A stretch of DNA of 64,000 nt from Ostrinia nubilalis (Eukaryota > Arthropoda > Insecta > Lepidoptera > Crambidae). The stretch spans positions 2,666,001 through 2,730,000 of the forward strand of contig NC_087118.1 in the NCBI RefSeq assembly GCF_963855985.1, written 5' to 3'. Of this stretch, positions 53,520 through 63,999 are shown piece after piece. The position numbers were made by a program, and so were the translations under genes. A model generated the notes under the pieces. The model was given only the letters and a program-made list of their open reading frames with translations, ran no database searches and was not told the DNA's origin. Position 1 is the first letter of the stretch. Every line of letters begins with the position of its first letter.

Positions 53520-54328
53520 TATAACTTTCATTGACGTCTTCTCTAAATACGGACAAGCCTATAATCTTAAAGATGGTACTGCAATCAGCATCCTGTAAGC
53601 CCTTTTAACTTTCCGTACTCATCATGGCCTTCCTCTGACAATAGTGACTGACAACGGTACCGAATTTACGAACCAACTCTTCGCTGAATTTCTCAGACTC
53701 CACAAGATAACACATCATAAGATCTTACCTCATTCTCCGAATGACAACGGCAACATTGAACGTTTCCATTCTACTTTATTAGAGCATTTACGCATCTTAA
53801 AATTACAGCGAAAGGACGAGCCTATAGTGAACCTTATGCCCTACGCATTAATCGCATATAATAGTTCGATCCATAGTTTTACTAAGTGTAAACCATACAA
53901 CATACTTAGAGGACATTTTGACCCACGGGATCCTATTGACATTGACTTGACAGAACGTTTACTTCAACAATATGTTGAAACTCATCGTGAACAAATGAAA
54001 GCCGTCTATGACCTAATTAACGAATCTTTATTAGCCAACCGAACAGCCCTCATAGAAAATAGAAACAAATCTAGGGAACCTGAAGCTGAATATGAACCCC
54101 AGCAGCAAGGTATTCATAAAAAATCCGTTTGCTAGTCGTCAGAAAGTAGCTCCTCGTTACACACAGGACAAAGTCCTTGCTGATCTTCCAATCCACATTT
54201 ACACGTCGAAGAAATGTGGTCCTGTAGCTAAATCACGGTTAAAACGAACACCCAAGAACGTAAAATTGTTACAGGATACTTCTGTTGCTGTCGGCCCTCC
54301 TGGCTCGAGCTCAGGAGATAAAGCTTGA
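53520..54328 (+). pseudogene. Errantivirus-like pol: integrase catalytic core and C-terminus
   Basis: Coding resumes after M1 with TFIDVFSKYGQAYNL. A TAA near 53597 replaces the codon after TAISIL. The integrase core continues with VTDNGTEF near 53645 and the glutamate region HSPNDNGNIERFH near 53735. A frameshift near 54110 moves the C-terminal tail to the frame ending at 54328 (NPFASRQKVAPRYTQDKV, KSRLKRTPKNVKLL). The last codons overlap the signal-peptide region of env in a different frame, as in errantiviruses, where env is translated from a spliced RNA. Confidence 0.8.
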
Positions 54329-54357
54329 CAACCTGGATGATGGAACTGGCCTGTTAC

Positions 54358-55377
54358 TAGGGTTTCTGCTCGAGCTTTCTCGAACTCGAGAAAACTCGAG
54401 AAATTTGGCTTCATTCGAGACGAGAAAAAAATTACCGGAGCTCGAGAATTCTCGAGTTTCGATTTTGAAGCTTTAATATTCTTGAAAGCCGATTTTCTTA
54501 GACAAAAGTAAGTTTTTTTTATTATTTAATAGGTCAACGTTGCTTTTAGACTGGCCTAGTCTTTCCTTTTTTAACTGATTTGATTTGCAAAGTTGATTTG
54601 CATGATCTCAATCGAAACTAAGTAATAATGTTCACCAACGAGTATGCTATATTTGTTATGTATGTTTAATCTGACTGATAAATTTGTTAACAGTTACCTT
54701 ACCTAACAGACGTTAGGTTAGGTACTCGTGCCTCCTCGTAAAGTTTATTCAAGTCGTTATCTGTAAGAAATTTAAAAATGTATTAAAAATGTTTTTTGTT
54801 CATAAAAAAAACTATTTATGTATTTATTTATTTAAGGACAGCTAACAAGACATACACAATTAATTGGAAAAAACATTGAAAACAATACGTGTTTATAGTG
54901 TAGCCTGAATTAAAAGCTGCCACGACATGTGCATAGATAGCTTGGAAGCGTGGTATCGACTAGTCTAAAAAAATTTAAAATTTATTTATTTATTTATCGT
55001 AATTTTGCTATTTGGACTTGTGTTCTTTAGAAAACAAGTGATTCAATTGTAGCTCCAGATTTTTATTGTTATTTATCCTTAAACTGCACGCGAGTTTATG
55101 ACTTTTGTTATGATTATTAGTAAATATTAATTATTATGAAAGAAGATTTAATTTTTTGTTTATTTCCTTACCAAAATAAGTGGTACTAAATTCTAATATT
55201 GATAAAATGTGCATAAAAGTAGGTATATTAGAATAAAAAAACCTGTGTTTTTATTAAATTTCAACCGATTTCAGCAGTTTTCATTAAAAGACTCGAGACC
55301 CGAGAAAACTCGAGACTTTGGCCTCGAGAATTCTCGAAACTCGAGAAAAAAAATAAGTCGAGAAATCAGAAACCCTA
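54358..55377. mobile_element. hAT-like element with CTCGAG-rich ends, TSD CCTGTTAC
   Basis: Inverted ends TAGGGTTTCTG / CAGAAACCCTA are flanked by the 8-bp TSD CCTGTTAC at 54350-54357 and 55378-55385. Within about 100 bp of each end, ACTCGAGAAAACTCGAG-type motifs are clustered (subterminal repeats). The interior is AT-rich and non-coding. Length 1020 bp. Confidence 0.9.
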
Positions 55378-56204
55378 CCTGTTACCCTTTAAACTCGGAC
55401 CTACTCGATTAACCACCCATTATCACACCTTTCTACAGTACATAGAACTAGACAAAATTGAAAATCAGATTTCGACCCTCAAAGATCAATTACATGACTA
55501 TAAAAATAGACTGACAAATGATACATTCACCTTATATGAACTTCAGATAGATTACTTATCTACTAAGATAGACAGAATCCTAGATCATCTTAACTCCCTG
55601 AAACCTAGTAGGACAAAAAGAGGTCTACTTGATGGTTTAGGATCAATCGTTAAGAGTATTACAGGAAACCTGGATTATCAGGACGCCATTAAGTATAATG
55701 ACGCACTTAAAATACTTAAAAAAAATCAGAACAAGATAGTCGCGGAGTTAAATAATAAGATTAGCTTAAATAATGAGTGGATGTCAGAGCACAGTAATGT
55801 AATTAATCAGCTTATAGAAAATCAGAGTAAAATCAATAGCACATTACAGTTAATTTTAGATAAAAATGCGTACTACGATAATAGCCTTATTAAATATGGT
55901 AAATTTGCACAGTTATTAGCTATTATTTCAGAAAACACAGATGACTTATTAAACGAACTTATTAGAATAGAAAATATCTTAGCTTTTTCACGTACTACAA
56001 CCACTCATCATTCAATGTTAAGTTTAAGTGTACTTAAGATTATGTTAGAAAGATTACGTGCAATCTATAGCAGTGAGCAAGTAATAAACTTAGAATTAAG
56101 AGATTATTATAATATTATAAGATCTGGTTCATATTTTGTTGGGAAGCAAATAGTTATAGTCTTTAGATTTCCCATAGTTTCACCTAGCATATTCGATCTA
56201 TATA

Positions 56205-56894
56205 CAGGGTGGAAACGATAAGTGATCTCACTCGATTATTTCTAAACTATACAAGGTATTGAAAAACTGGTTACTGATTCTGAAAGTGCTTCACGAGCTC
56301 TTTCAAATGGTACCAATAATAGGTTGCAGAATAAACTGGAACTATCTGAAAATTTAATGTTTCCAGCTTCCATACTAAATGTATGCCAACCACACAATAT
56401 TAGAAGTGTCATTTTTTTTTTTGTTAAATAATAAACTTAAAAAATCGGTTAAATAAACTCGTAACTTGCATCTTATTTGAAATTATTTGTGGTAAACATA
56501 AGTTTTAGGCTTTACTTGCTATAATATTATCAAGAGATGAGTGCCATGACTGTGATAGTACTAAATGTATGGAAGATGGAAACATTGAATTTTTGGATAG
56601 ATCCAATTTATTTTGTAAGCTATTGTTGATACCGTTGGATAGAGCTCGTGAAGCACTTTTAGGATCAGTAACTAGTTTTGCGATATCTTGTGTAGTTTTT
56701 AATATTATGTAACTTTACCAAATGTATGGAAGCTGGAAACATTGAATTTTCGGATAGTTCCAGTTTATTCTGTAACCTATTATTAGTACTGTTTGAAAGA
56801 ACTCGTCAAGTACTTTCAAGATCAGTAACCAGTTTTTCGATATCTTGTATAGTTTACAAATAATCGAGTGAGATCACTTATCGTTTCCACCCTG
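56205..56894. mobile_element. Mariner-like palindromic MITE M3, TA target
   Basis: Ends CAGGGTGGAAACGATAAGTG are perfectly inverted and flanked by TA (56203-56204 and 56895-56896). The arms extend about 200 bp with some mismatches, and a third partial repeat lies in the centre. No reading frame. It interrupts env codons without loss of bases. Confidence 0.9.
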
Positions 56895-57615
56895 TAGGTT
56901 GTCTGTAGCCCCAAATAAATTCCACCAAGTCCTCATTCCACCCTTTCCTCTCATAGCAACTGATAGAAAAGAGTATGTGTACATTGATGCTGAATGCCCG
57001 AAGTATGAAGGTCAACATCTCTGTGAGGAGAGCCCGCATCAGAAACTTCGCACCGAACCAGACTGCGTTACACAAATCATACTTCATCAGACCATCAGCT
57101 CAACATGCAACTTAACAGCTGTTCATCTGTCAAGAGAAGCAATGGAACGACTCGACGATAGAAGTTATATCGTAACGTTCCCCAAACCTACTAAAGTTCA
57201 ACTGCACTGTGGCACCGAAGACTACAATTTGCTGAATGGCAGTTTCCTCGCAATGATACCTATTCATTGCACACTGCGTACTACGGAATTCACCATTGCG
57301 AACACCGATGACATCACGCAAGGCCAGCCACTTAAAATTATGAAGATCACATTCCCAGATGACACCAAGATCGCTTCTTCGCACCTCAGTCTTAACTGTA
57401 TAGACCTGAGAACACTTCATAAGATCCAAGATAAAATCATGGTGCAGCCTGCATTGGAATTGACGACACCACCTGAAACACTTTACCACACGACTATACC
57501 ATTCTATATCGTGTTATTCGGTGCAGCCGCACTAACAGCCATCATACTATTTCGTCGCTGTGCCGGTATGCACAATACTTAATCTCTTCATATCTTATCT
57601 TGATCACGTTCACAG

Positions 57616-57766
57616 TGTCAGCACATTTATCACGTATAGTGCTGATGCTGTGACGTCATTTACCTTTGATCTATATCGTATAAATAGTCACGCAGTTCAC
57701 ATTAATAAATAGACATATAGCAGAGACTAACAACAACTCTTGTATTATTCATACGGTCTCCCAACA
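57616..57766 (+). repeat. LTR of another Ty3/gypsy element
   Basis: Starts TGTCAGCACATT and ends CTCCCAACA, with TATAAATAG near 57680 and AATAAA near 57706. A tRNA-Trp-type primer site follows 10 bases later. It does not match the errantivirus-like LTR remnant at 30835-31063, so it belongs to a separate element that abuts env. Confidence 0.65.
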
Positions 57767-57776
57767 TGGCACAAAT

Positions 57777-57790
57777 TGGTGACCCCGACG
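57777..57790 (+). promoter_or_regulatory. Primer-binding site, tRNA-Trp type
   Basis: TGGTGACCCCGACG is complementary to the 3' end of insect tRNA-Trp, placing the LTR at 57616 in a CsRn1-like group. Confidence 0.7.
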
Positions 57791-58170
57791 AAGTTGGCAC
57801 AAATTAACCGAAGCCGACGTAGCCAACGTGATGTGAGACGTAAGTAACCTCCATCACCACCATCTTCAGCATCAGCCTCCGCCAGCTTTCATCTGACATG
57901 AAATGAAATTGGCTACCCCGATTGAGCAGAGCAAATCCGTGACGTCACTTCAACATCAATCATCGTCATCATGTCAACTCCGTGCAAGTCGTGCAACACA
58001 ACACTACGAGAAGTCGCTGCCAGTACCCCTGTCACATCCGTATTCCCGATTTCTGAAAGGACCAACCTCGTCTGTGCAGCTGGAATCAGTCTTGGAACTT
58101 CAAAAGAATCAAATCGCTAATAAAATATTAGAGAATGCTGGTTTAATGTGCCAAACAAAATATACCTAAC
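57791..58170 (+). other. Leader and possible gag start of the tRNA-Trp-primed element
   Basis: After the primer site comes a leader rich in CATCACCATCATC-type sequence, then a short ATG frame near 57980 (MSTPCKSCNTTLREVAA) and, in another frame (57903-58169), a segment SSVQLESVLELQKNQIANK. Either could be a gag remnant. Neither is long enough for a firm call, and no pol follows. Confidence 0.35.
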
Positions 58171-58775
58171 CTATATTATTTCTTCTTACGAATAAAGAAG
58201 TCAATATAATTGAGAAATGTGATCAGCCTTGTCAGCAAATTAAATTAAGTCAAATCTAATCAAATATTTTATTAGCAGAACAAATGTCACGATAATACGG
58301 GTGTCCAGTATCTGAGTCAGTTTCAATAATAATGTTCTACCGCGGATGGTACCGTTAGACATATTATAATATACAGACAAAATATACAGACATTCGTACA
58401 CTTAGCCTAATAAAACAAAAATATATACCTATCCTATGTGAATATTATGTCGCTATGCCAATAATACAATATTACATTATTACGGAAAAAAGATTGCTGT
58501 TCATTTAATTTTTCCCTGCTAAAATTTGAGAACGGCTGCACCGATTTGGATGCTTTTGGTTTTGATATGTTTGACATAGTCCAGTGACGCCTTAAATGGG
58601 AAAACAATATGGGTCTAGAACCAGTGATGATTCGATGAAAATCTAAGCGCACTCGGTGCCGGTGGTGGTTTGGGAAACCAATCACTACCAAAATGGTTAT
58701 AAAACCTGTAATGTTTGATGAAAATTGAAAGGCACGCGGTGCCGGTGATCGTTTGGAAAATCAAACGCTACCAAA
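58171..58775. other. AT-rich spacer with a common lepidopteran repeat fragment
   Basis: No gene seen. Around 58500-58750, GAGAACGGCTGCACCGATTT and the repeated GGTGCCGGTG context (near 58660 and 58740) look like a dispersed non-autonomous repeat. Its ends were not found. It borders the truncated start of the LINE at 58776. Confidence 0.35.
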
Positions 58776-60442
58776 ATGATATTACATAATATCGGAACAA
58801 AAATGGACATCTTAGCTAAGCATAGATCAGCTAAAGACTTTGGGCAATTTTGGAAAGCAATGGGGAAACAGGAGGGTAGGCCTGGTCTCCCAGTAAATGT
58901 GGACGGTATTAATGATCCTACCGGTATAGCAAACATGTTTAGAGAACACTTTGGAGTGAATGTGTGTGGCTCCTCGACTATGTCTAAAAATCTAATGCCA
59001 GACTGCTTGCGAGATGAACCACTTGTTTGTTTCACTGCTAGGGAAATTAGGCATGTATTAAAGAAGATGACTGGTGGAAAATCTCCTGGGCACGATGGAC
59101 TTAGTGTTGAACACCTGAGACATGCTGGGGTGCACCTACCGAGAGTACTATCAATGTTTTTTACATTGTGTGTGAGTCATTCTCACTTACCGCTTGACCT
59201 GATGAAAACAATTGTTGTACCTATTGTAAAGAACAGGACAGGGGATGTCTCAAATAAGAATAACTACCGCCCCATCTCACTAGCAACAACTATTGCTAAA
59301 GTAAGTAAGACGGCCTGCTCGACTCTTGCTTGCATAATAATTTAAATCTTCATGACGCCCAGTTCGGATTCCGTCCCGGACTATCCACCGAAAGCGCCAT
59401 TGTGAGTGTCAAGCATGTCGTCCGGTATTACACGGACCGCAGAACACCGGTGTACGCCTGCTTCCTCGATCTCTCCAAGGCTTTTGATCTTGTATCTTAT
59501 GATGTGCTTTGGGGAAAGCTGGATGACAGGGGTGTACCGGTCGAAGTCCTGTATATATTTAAATATTGGTATTCGAATCAAACCAACTATGTGAGATGGG
59601 CAGACTCCCTTTCGGAGGCATACATGCTGGAGTGCGGGGTGAGACAGGGAGGGTTGACGTCTCCCAAGCTCTTCAACGTGTATGTTGACGACCTCATCGT
59701 GGAGCTGAGCAGCATGCGCGTCGGATGTCGGATAGATGGTATCAGTATTAATAACATTAGTTACGCTGACGACATGGTGCTGCTCAGCCCGACGGTGGGT
59801 GGTCTTCAAAATATGTTAAGTGTGTGTGAAAGATATGCAGCCGAGCATGGACTCACATACAATGTAAAAAAGACCGAGTACATGGTCTTTGGGGCCGCTG
59901 GAAATCGTCCAGATAGCGCAGTTAGCATTACCCTAAATGGCCTGAGCATTAAACGCGTATCTAAATTTAGATATTTAGGACACATGATTACTAGCGACCT
60001 CAAAGATGATGCTGATATTGAGAGGGAGCGAAGGGCTCTGGCGGTTCGTGGTAACATGCTGGCTCGCAGATTTTCCCGCTGTACAGAAGAAGTAAAGATT
60101 ACGCTCTTTAAGGCATATTGCCAGAGTATGTACACGGGAAACCTGTGGGTAAGTCATACCAAAAGATCGCTAGAAACCCTTCGCATCCAATATAATAATA
60201 TCTTTAGGATGATGTTGGGGCTGCCACGTTTCTGTAGTGCATCGGGGATGTTTGCGGAATACCAAACTGATGGCTTCAATGCTATCATCCGCAAAAAAAC
60301 GGTATCCCTTATTAACAGGGTGCGGGGCAGTCGCAACAGCATACTCAAGACACTAGCGGACAGGTTAACATCTCCGCTATGGAAATGCTTCGTGCAGAGA
60401 GTGATCACGGGAACCTGCCCGCCTTGTTGTGATCTCAATTGA
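58776..60442 (+). pseudogene. Reverse transcriptase of the Jockey/CR1-group LINE
   Basis: The first part (58776 to about 59300) has the conserved MTGGKSPGHDGLSVEHLRHA and NYRPISLATTIAKV segments. A frameshift near 59303 moves homology to the next frame, which starts LHNNLNLHDAQFGFRPG and continues with CFLDLSKAFDLVSYDVLW, RQGGLTSPKLFNVYVDDLI and the catalytic YADDMVLLSP near 59765. The thumb and C-terminal region follow to a stop at 60442 (GNLWVSHTKRSLETLRIQYN, FRMMLGLPRFCSASGMF). The upstream endonuclease domain is absent, so the first base of homology reflects truncation rather than a start codon. Confidence 0.85.
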
Positions 60443-60690
60443 TAATTATTTAATTTTAATTTTATTTTTGATTTGATTCTGATTTTAATTTAATTTTAAA
60501 TTCCTGATTCTGATTTAATCTGATTTTAATTTGATATTATTTAATTTTAATTGTTTGATGCCCATTTTAATTTTAATTTAATTTTGTTTGAAATATTTTT
60601 ACTAACCATTTATTGTTTAAGCACAAATTGTTACTAACCCATATGGATACTGTTTATCTGAAATAAATGATATTATTATTATTATTATTA
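58776..60690 (+). mobile_element. 5'-truncated LINE of the Jockey/CR1 group
   Basis: It comprises an RT-coding remnant (58776-60442), an AT-rich 3' UTR made of repeated AATTTTAATTTAATTTT-like motifs, an AATAAA near 60662 and an (ATT)n tail ending about 60690. The endonuclease and ORF1 are missing. A TSD was not identified. Confidence 0.8.
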
Positions 60691-62000
60691 ATATATACAT
60701 ACAATATAATATACAGCGTGACAGATCATTTTAGTTTCGAAAGGAATGGACATTTATAACTTCAAGTCTCATACATCATAATTATGTCTAAAAAAATGCA
60801 TACAACAACGATAGGAATTCATTAACTCGGTAGCATACAAATAATGAACGTTGAAAATAATTGTGTAATTATTCAACAGCGTTGTTATTCACTCGTAAGT
60901 GTCATTTATTGAGAAATTCAACAACATATTGAAGCCTTGTCAGCAAACCTGTCAGTGAGACAGTAGCTTCACAGTTCATATTTCATGGCAAAATAAAGAC
61001 AAGTCTATGAAAAAGTGTGAGTGATGTGCCTGCCTACACATTTCAGATTACATAAGATTAACCTGTGGGAGTAGTGAACGCACTATATTTTGTGCCACAA
61101 ACTGTATAAAGGTAAATGATGAATATATAAAATACTAGTAAAGCCTTTAAAAGCGGCCCACAGAGGTGACTGAGTTTCTTGCGCTGCTTCTTCTCAGCAC
61201 TGGCCCACTTACTGTTCCGAAGCAGTGGTAGATGAAACTTTATTTTATTGTATTTTAACTAGATCAGCTGAGCTAGGATGCGCACCCTGATGGAATCTTT
61301 CCATGATTTTAGACAACAGACGTGTGGGCTTATCATTCAAAGTTTATAAAAAGTTTATCATGGCACGCATCCTAGGCCTACACTAAGGAAATTAAAATTG
61401 TAAGAAAAATAATTGACATATTAATTTGAGATACCTACCTATCTTGTGGGAAATTCGTAATGTAATATTAATAAGTGGACACACCTACTATTTATTAACT
61501 TATTTGAGGTCAAATAATAATGTGTTGTGATGTTTGAGTCTAATATTTTATTTGATAAATTGGCTATTTTGTCCAAAAATGGTTGAATATTAATTTGACC
61601 TTTTGATTTGTTTCAATCTAATTGAAAGGAAGATGAGTAACGTGTCAGGAAATTGAATAAGCAAAATATTTGTGTATAATTTGTAAGCTTATAGAAAGTA
61701 CCTACTTACTAGTTATTACAAACCAATGTACCTTAATTTAGTAGTAGTATTAATTATAATATAGCTTGTCTCCAATCAAATAAAATAAGGAAGAGATGTG
61801 GTGTACTACTACACAAATAAAGAGTGTGCGCTATGGCAACACTGACTAGTACGGCGCGGTGGGGAGTCAGTCGTAGTCGGGCCGCCACACGGGACGGTGT
61901 ATCAGTGTTTTATTTAAGACACCACAAGGAGGATTTAAAAATAAATAAAATATTTTAACAAAAACAAATAAAACCAAGGCGTCCAGAGTGTTAAGGTGTA
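60691..62000. other. AT-rich region without recognised genes
   Basis: A dispersed-repeat-like patch with GCGGCCCACAGAGGTGACTG and TTCTTGCGCTGCTTCTTCTC lies near 61150-61235, a motif I associate with lepidopteran interspersed repeats. A GC-richer patch near 61830-61900 (GGCGCGGTGGGGAGTCAGTC) has no coding signal. Otherwise nothing is recognised on either strand. Confidence 0.4.
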
Positions 62001-62049
62001 GACAAAAAAATAGAGCAAATATGTTTCGGAGGTTTATCGTCATCTCTTA

Positions 62050-62760
62050 CTACGCAAGATTCTATACAAACGCAAGGACATCACGACCAGCTTACCAGCT
62101 CTGAGGAAAGCCTTAAGGCACTCTTGACATCCACTTTCCAAAAGGTATATGAGAGTGTTGACAAATTGATTTCCAAGGCAGCCCTGAGCAAGTTTAGTCA
62201 ACATTTTTGGTACGTCATATCAGAAGAAATTGCCGTTTTATCACTCTTTGATGATGAAGGTAATGAACAAACACCCTCAATATTGTAGCAAAAGTACAAA
62301 GAGAGAGTATGTATGATTCTGGGAAGATATACATTCCATCTGAAGAAGGTATGATTATTTCTATGGTAAATAGGACATTGTACTAATTTTTTATCCTGTT
62401 TTTAATGAATTGATAATAATACTGCCTTATTTATTGTTGCTGGAAAACCATTGAGTGGTTTTGTGTCTGTCAAGAGTATAAATTTATTTTCTCGATTGAA
62501 AATTGATAATAATTTCCCCCTGAGACACATTTCTATATGAGATAAAGATGTTGCCTATTTAAAGGCAAAAAAGTGCTTTCTTTAAGGGTAGTTAATGATA
62601 CAGCTGAAAGGGCTATAAAGCTTATGCAAGATTTTCATGGTTTGATCACTGCAAAGGAAGAGCAAAAGCTTTTTTTGCTTCGCACAGTGTAGCAAAAATC
62701 AGGCCAATTTTCAGGAGCATGGAAATCTGTATCCAGAATGTAAAAAAGGGTCCCTCAAAA
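62050..62760 (+). pseudogene. Relic of an unnamed arthropod repeat-gene family
   Basis: Three separated coding-like pieces follow one another on the plus strand. Piece one (about 62050-62287, ending in TAG) includes ALLTSTFQKVYESVDKLI, SQHFWYVISEEIAVLSLFDD. Piece two (about 62285-62390) includes VQRESMYDSGKIYIPSEEG. Piece three (about 62575-62690, ending in TAG) includes RVVNDTAERAIKLMQDFHG and KEEQKLFLLRTV. I associate this order of segments with an uncharacterised protein family found in many copies in arthropod genomes, but I know no function for it. Frameshifts and gaps mean it is not intact; the gaps could also be introns. Confidence 0.4.
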
Positions 62761-63024
62761 GTAAAATATATTGTCTGATCTGTAATGTTATCTTCTTTTT
62801 ATAAATATTTTATAAAAATTAAATATTTTAATTGATTTAGCTACTTAATAAAAGGGGTAAAACCAGAATTTTTCAAAATCTTCAGAGCTCGGTCGGCACG
62901 GGTTAATGTTGACGTAGGAAGATGAAATTTTGTATTTAAGTATGTCTGAGTAGTACGAAAAGAAATAGGGGGTATGCATTTAAATATCTAAAAAAAAATT
63001 TTTTTCGGCCATATAAGGGACACC
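62761..63024. mobile_element. End of an unidentified TIR-like insertion in BEL integrase
   Basis: Just left of the BEL coding end the sequence reads ATATAAGGGACACCCTAA; read outward-in from the minus strand this is TTAGGGTGTCCCTTATAT, similar to TIRs of TA-target elements. It breaks the BEL integrase right after the TTLH residues. The far end of the insertion was not found in this window, so class and length are open. Confidence 0.4.
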
Positions 63025-63999
63025 CTAACCCCTGTGTAGGGTTGTTATGTGTCCATGACTGATAATGAGGTCCGTAAGTCGGCTATGATTTGATAAAATG
63101 ATCGGGTGTTTGGCAGACCTGCTGAGATCAGAATTATTTAGCCGACCACCAACTCTCATGATTCCATGCTCATCTAAAAATGGATGTAAACTTGCTATCT
63201 TGCTATTTGGTTTCACGTGGCCCTTGCTATGTAATTGAGTTAATTCATTTTCAAAATCTCTTGCTTGAGTGTCTTTGATGACAATGTTGTATGCATTTTC
63301 AATTTCAGTTGGCGATAGAAGTTCATTACACTCCGATGACCTATGACGCAAGCGCGCCACGAAACGTGAAACCCATGCTATTGTTTTTATAACGCGAATA
63401 ATTGAATTATTATTTTGCAGTAATTCAGTTATAAGTGTAGATTGGTTGTTATGATGTAAAGCAGCGTTTACACATGCTTGTTTTGCCTCTATTATTGGGC
63501 TTTGATATTTTTTGTTGCTAAATTCATTGGGGTCAAATGTAGTAAGCCATTTGGGCCCTTGCCACCACAGCGAATGCTCTAGTAGGGTTTTCACTGTTGA
63601 ACCCCTGGTTGCGGAATCAGCTGGGTTGTCTTCTGACCGCACGTGATTCCATTGAGAGGCTGGGATGACCTCTTTGATATGATTGACTCTATTTGCTACA
63701 AATTGCTTCCAACGCGTGACATCTGCATGGATCCATCCTAAGGCCACCATGGAGTCAGTCCATGCGTGAATTGATACGTTGTCGTTATTAGGTAATGCTT
63801 GGACAACTTTCTTCATAAGTTGTGATAAAAGTTGTGCACCGCACAACTCAAGCCTCGGTAGTGAGATTTGCTTGTTTAATGGAGCTAGTCTTGTTTTTGC
63901 TATTACTAATGTCGATGTGCATTCTCCTTTATTGTTATTTGTTACGATGTAAATAGAACACGCGTATGCTTTTTCGGATGCATCGCAAAATCCGTGTAT
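63025..63999 (-). pseudogene. BEL pol fragment: RNase H and start of integrase, cut by the window edge
   Basis: The minus-strand frame is open from the right window edge to a stop at 63025. It enters at the first RNase H motif (HGFCDASEKAYACSIY, about 63955-63998) and continues through LPRLELCGAQLLSQL, WTDSMVALGWI (near 63750), SEDNPADSATRG and the conserved SLWWQGPKWL. The linker ends in HPFLDEHGIMRVGGRL and the first histidines of the integrase finger (HGHITTLH). The stop arises where a TIR-like sequence begins, so the integrase is truncated by an insertion. The rest of pol (RT, protease) would lie to the right of the window. Confidence 0.85.

Larger units (their letters stand above)
30835..57582 (+). 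mobile_element. Errantivirus-like gypsy element (17.6/TED type) with nested insertions
   Basis: The parts lie in order over 26.7 kb: LTR remnant, tRNA-Ser primer site, gag, protease-RT-RNase H-integrase and an F-like env. Four insertions are bounded by clean TSDs: copia 2 (CTTTT), a mariner-like compound (TA), a hAT-like element (CCTGTTAC) and a mariner-like palindrome (TA). Subtracting them leaves about 7,044 bp, a normal length. Gag and pol carry stops and frameshifts. The left LTR is truncated by copia 1 and no 3' LTR was found; another element's LTR begins 33 bases after the env stop. Confidence 0.9.
54270..57582 (+). pseudogene. Errantivirus-like env, F-type, split by two transposons
   Basis: The envelope-like protein would sit in a membrane and promote fusion. 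A hydrophobic signal-like stretch (LLLLSALLARAQ, near 54280) overlaps the end of pol. After removal of the hAT-like element (54358-55377) and the mariner-like palindrome (56205-56894) with one TSD copy each, one frame without stops runs to 57582. It includes a furin-like RTKR near 55610 followed by a hydrophobic stretch, coiled-coil-like sequence to about 56100, a cysteine-containing middle and a C-terminal membrane segment near 57500-57550. No separate ATG is visible for the start, consistent with splicing. Gag and pol of the same element carry point lesions but env shows only the two insertions. Confidence 0.8.

Noticed and set aside
57616..57766. 3' LTR of the errantivirus-like element
   Set aside because: Its end does not resemble the 5' LTR remnant at 30835-31063, and a tRNA-Trp primer site, not flanking DNA, follows it.
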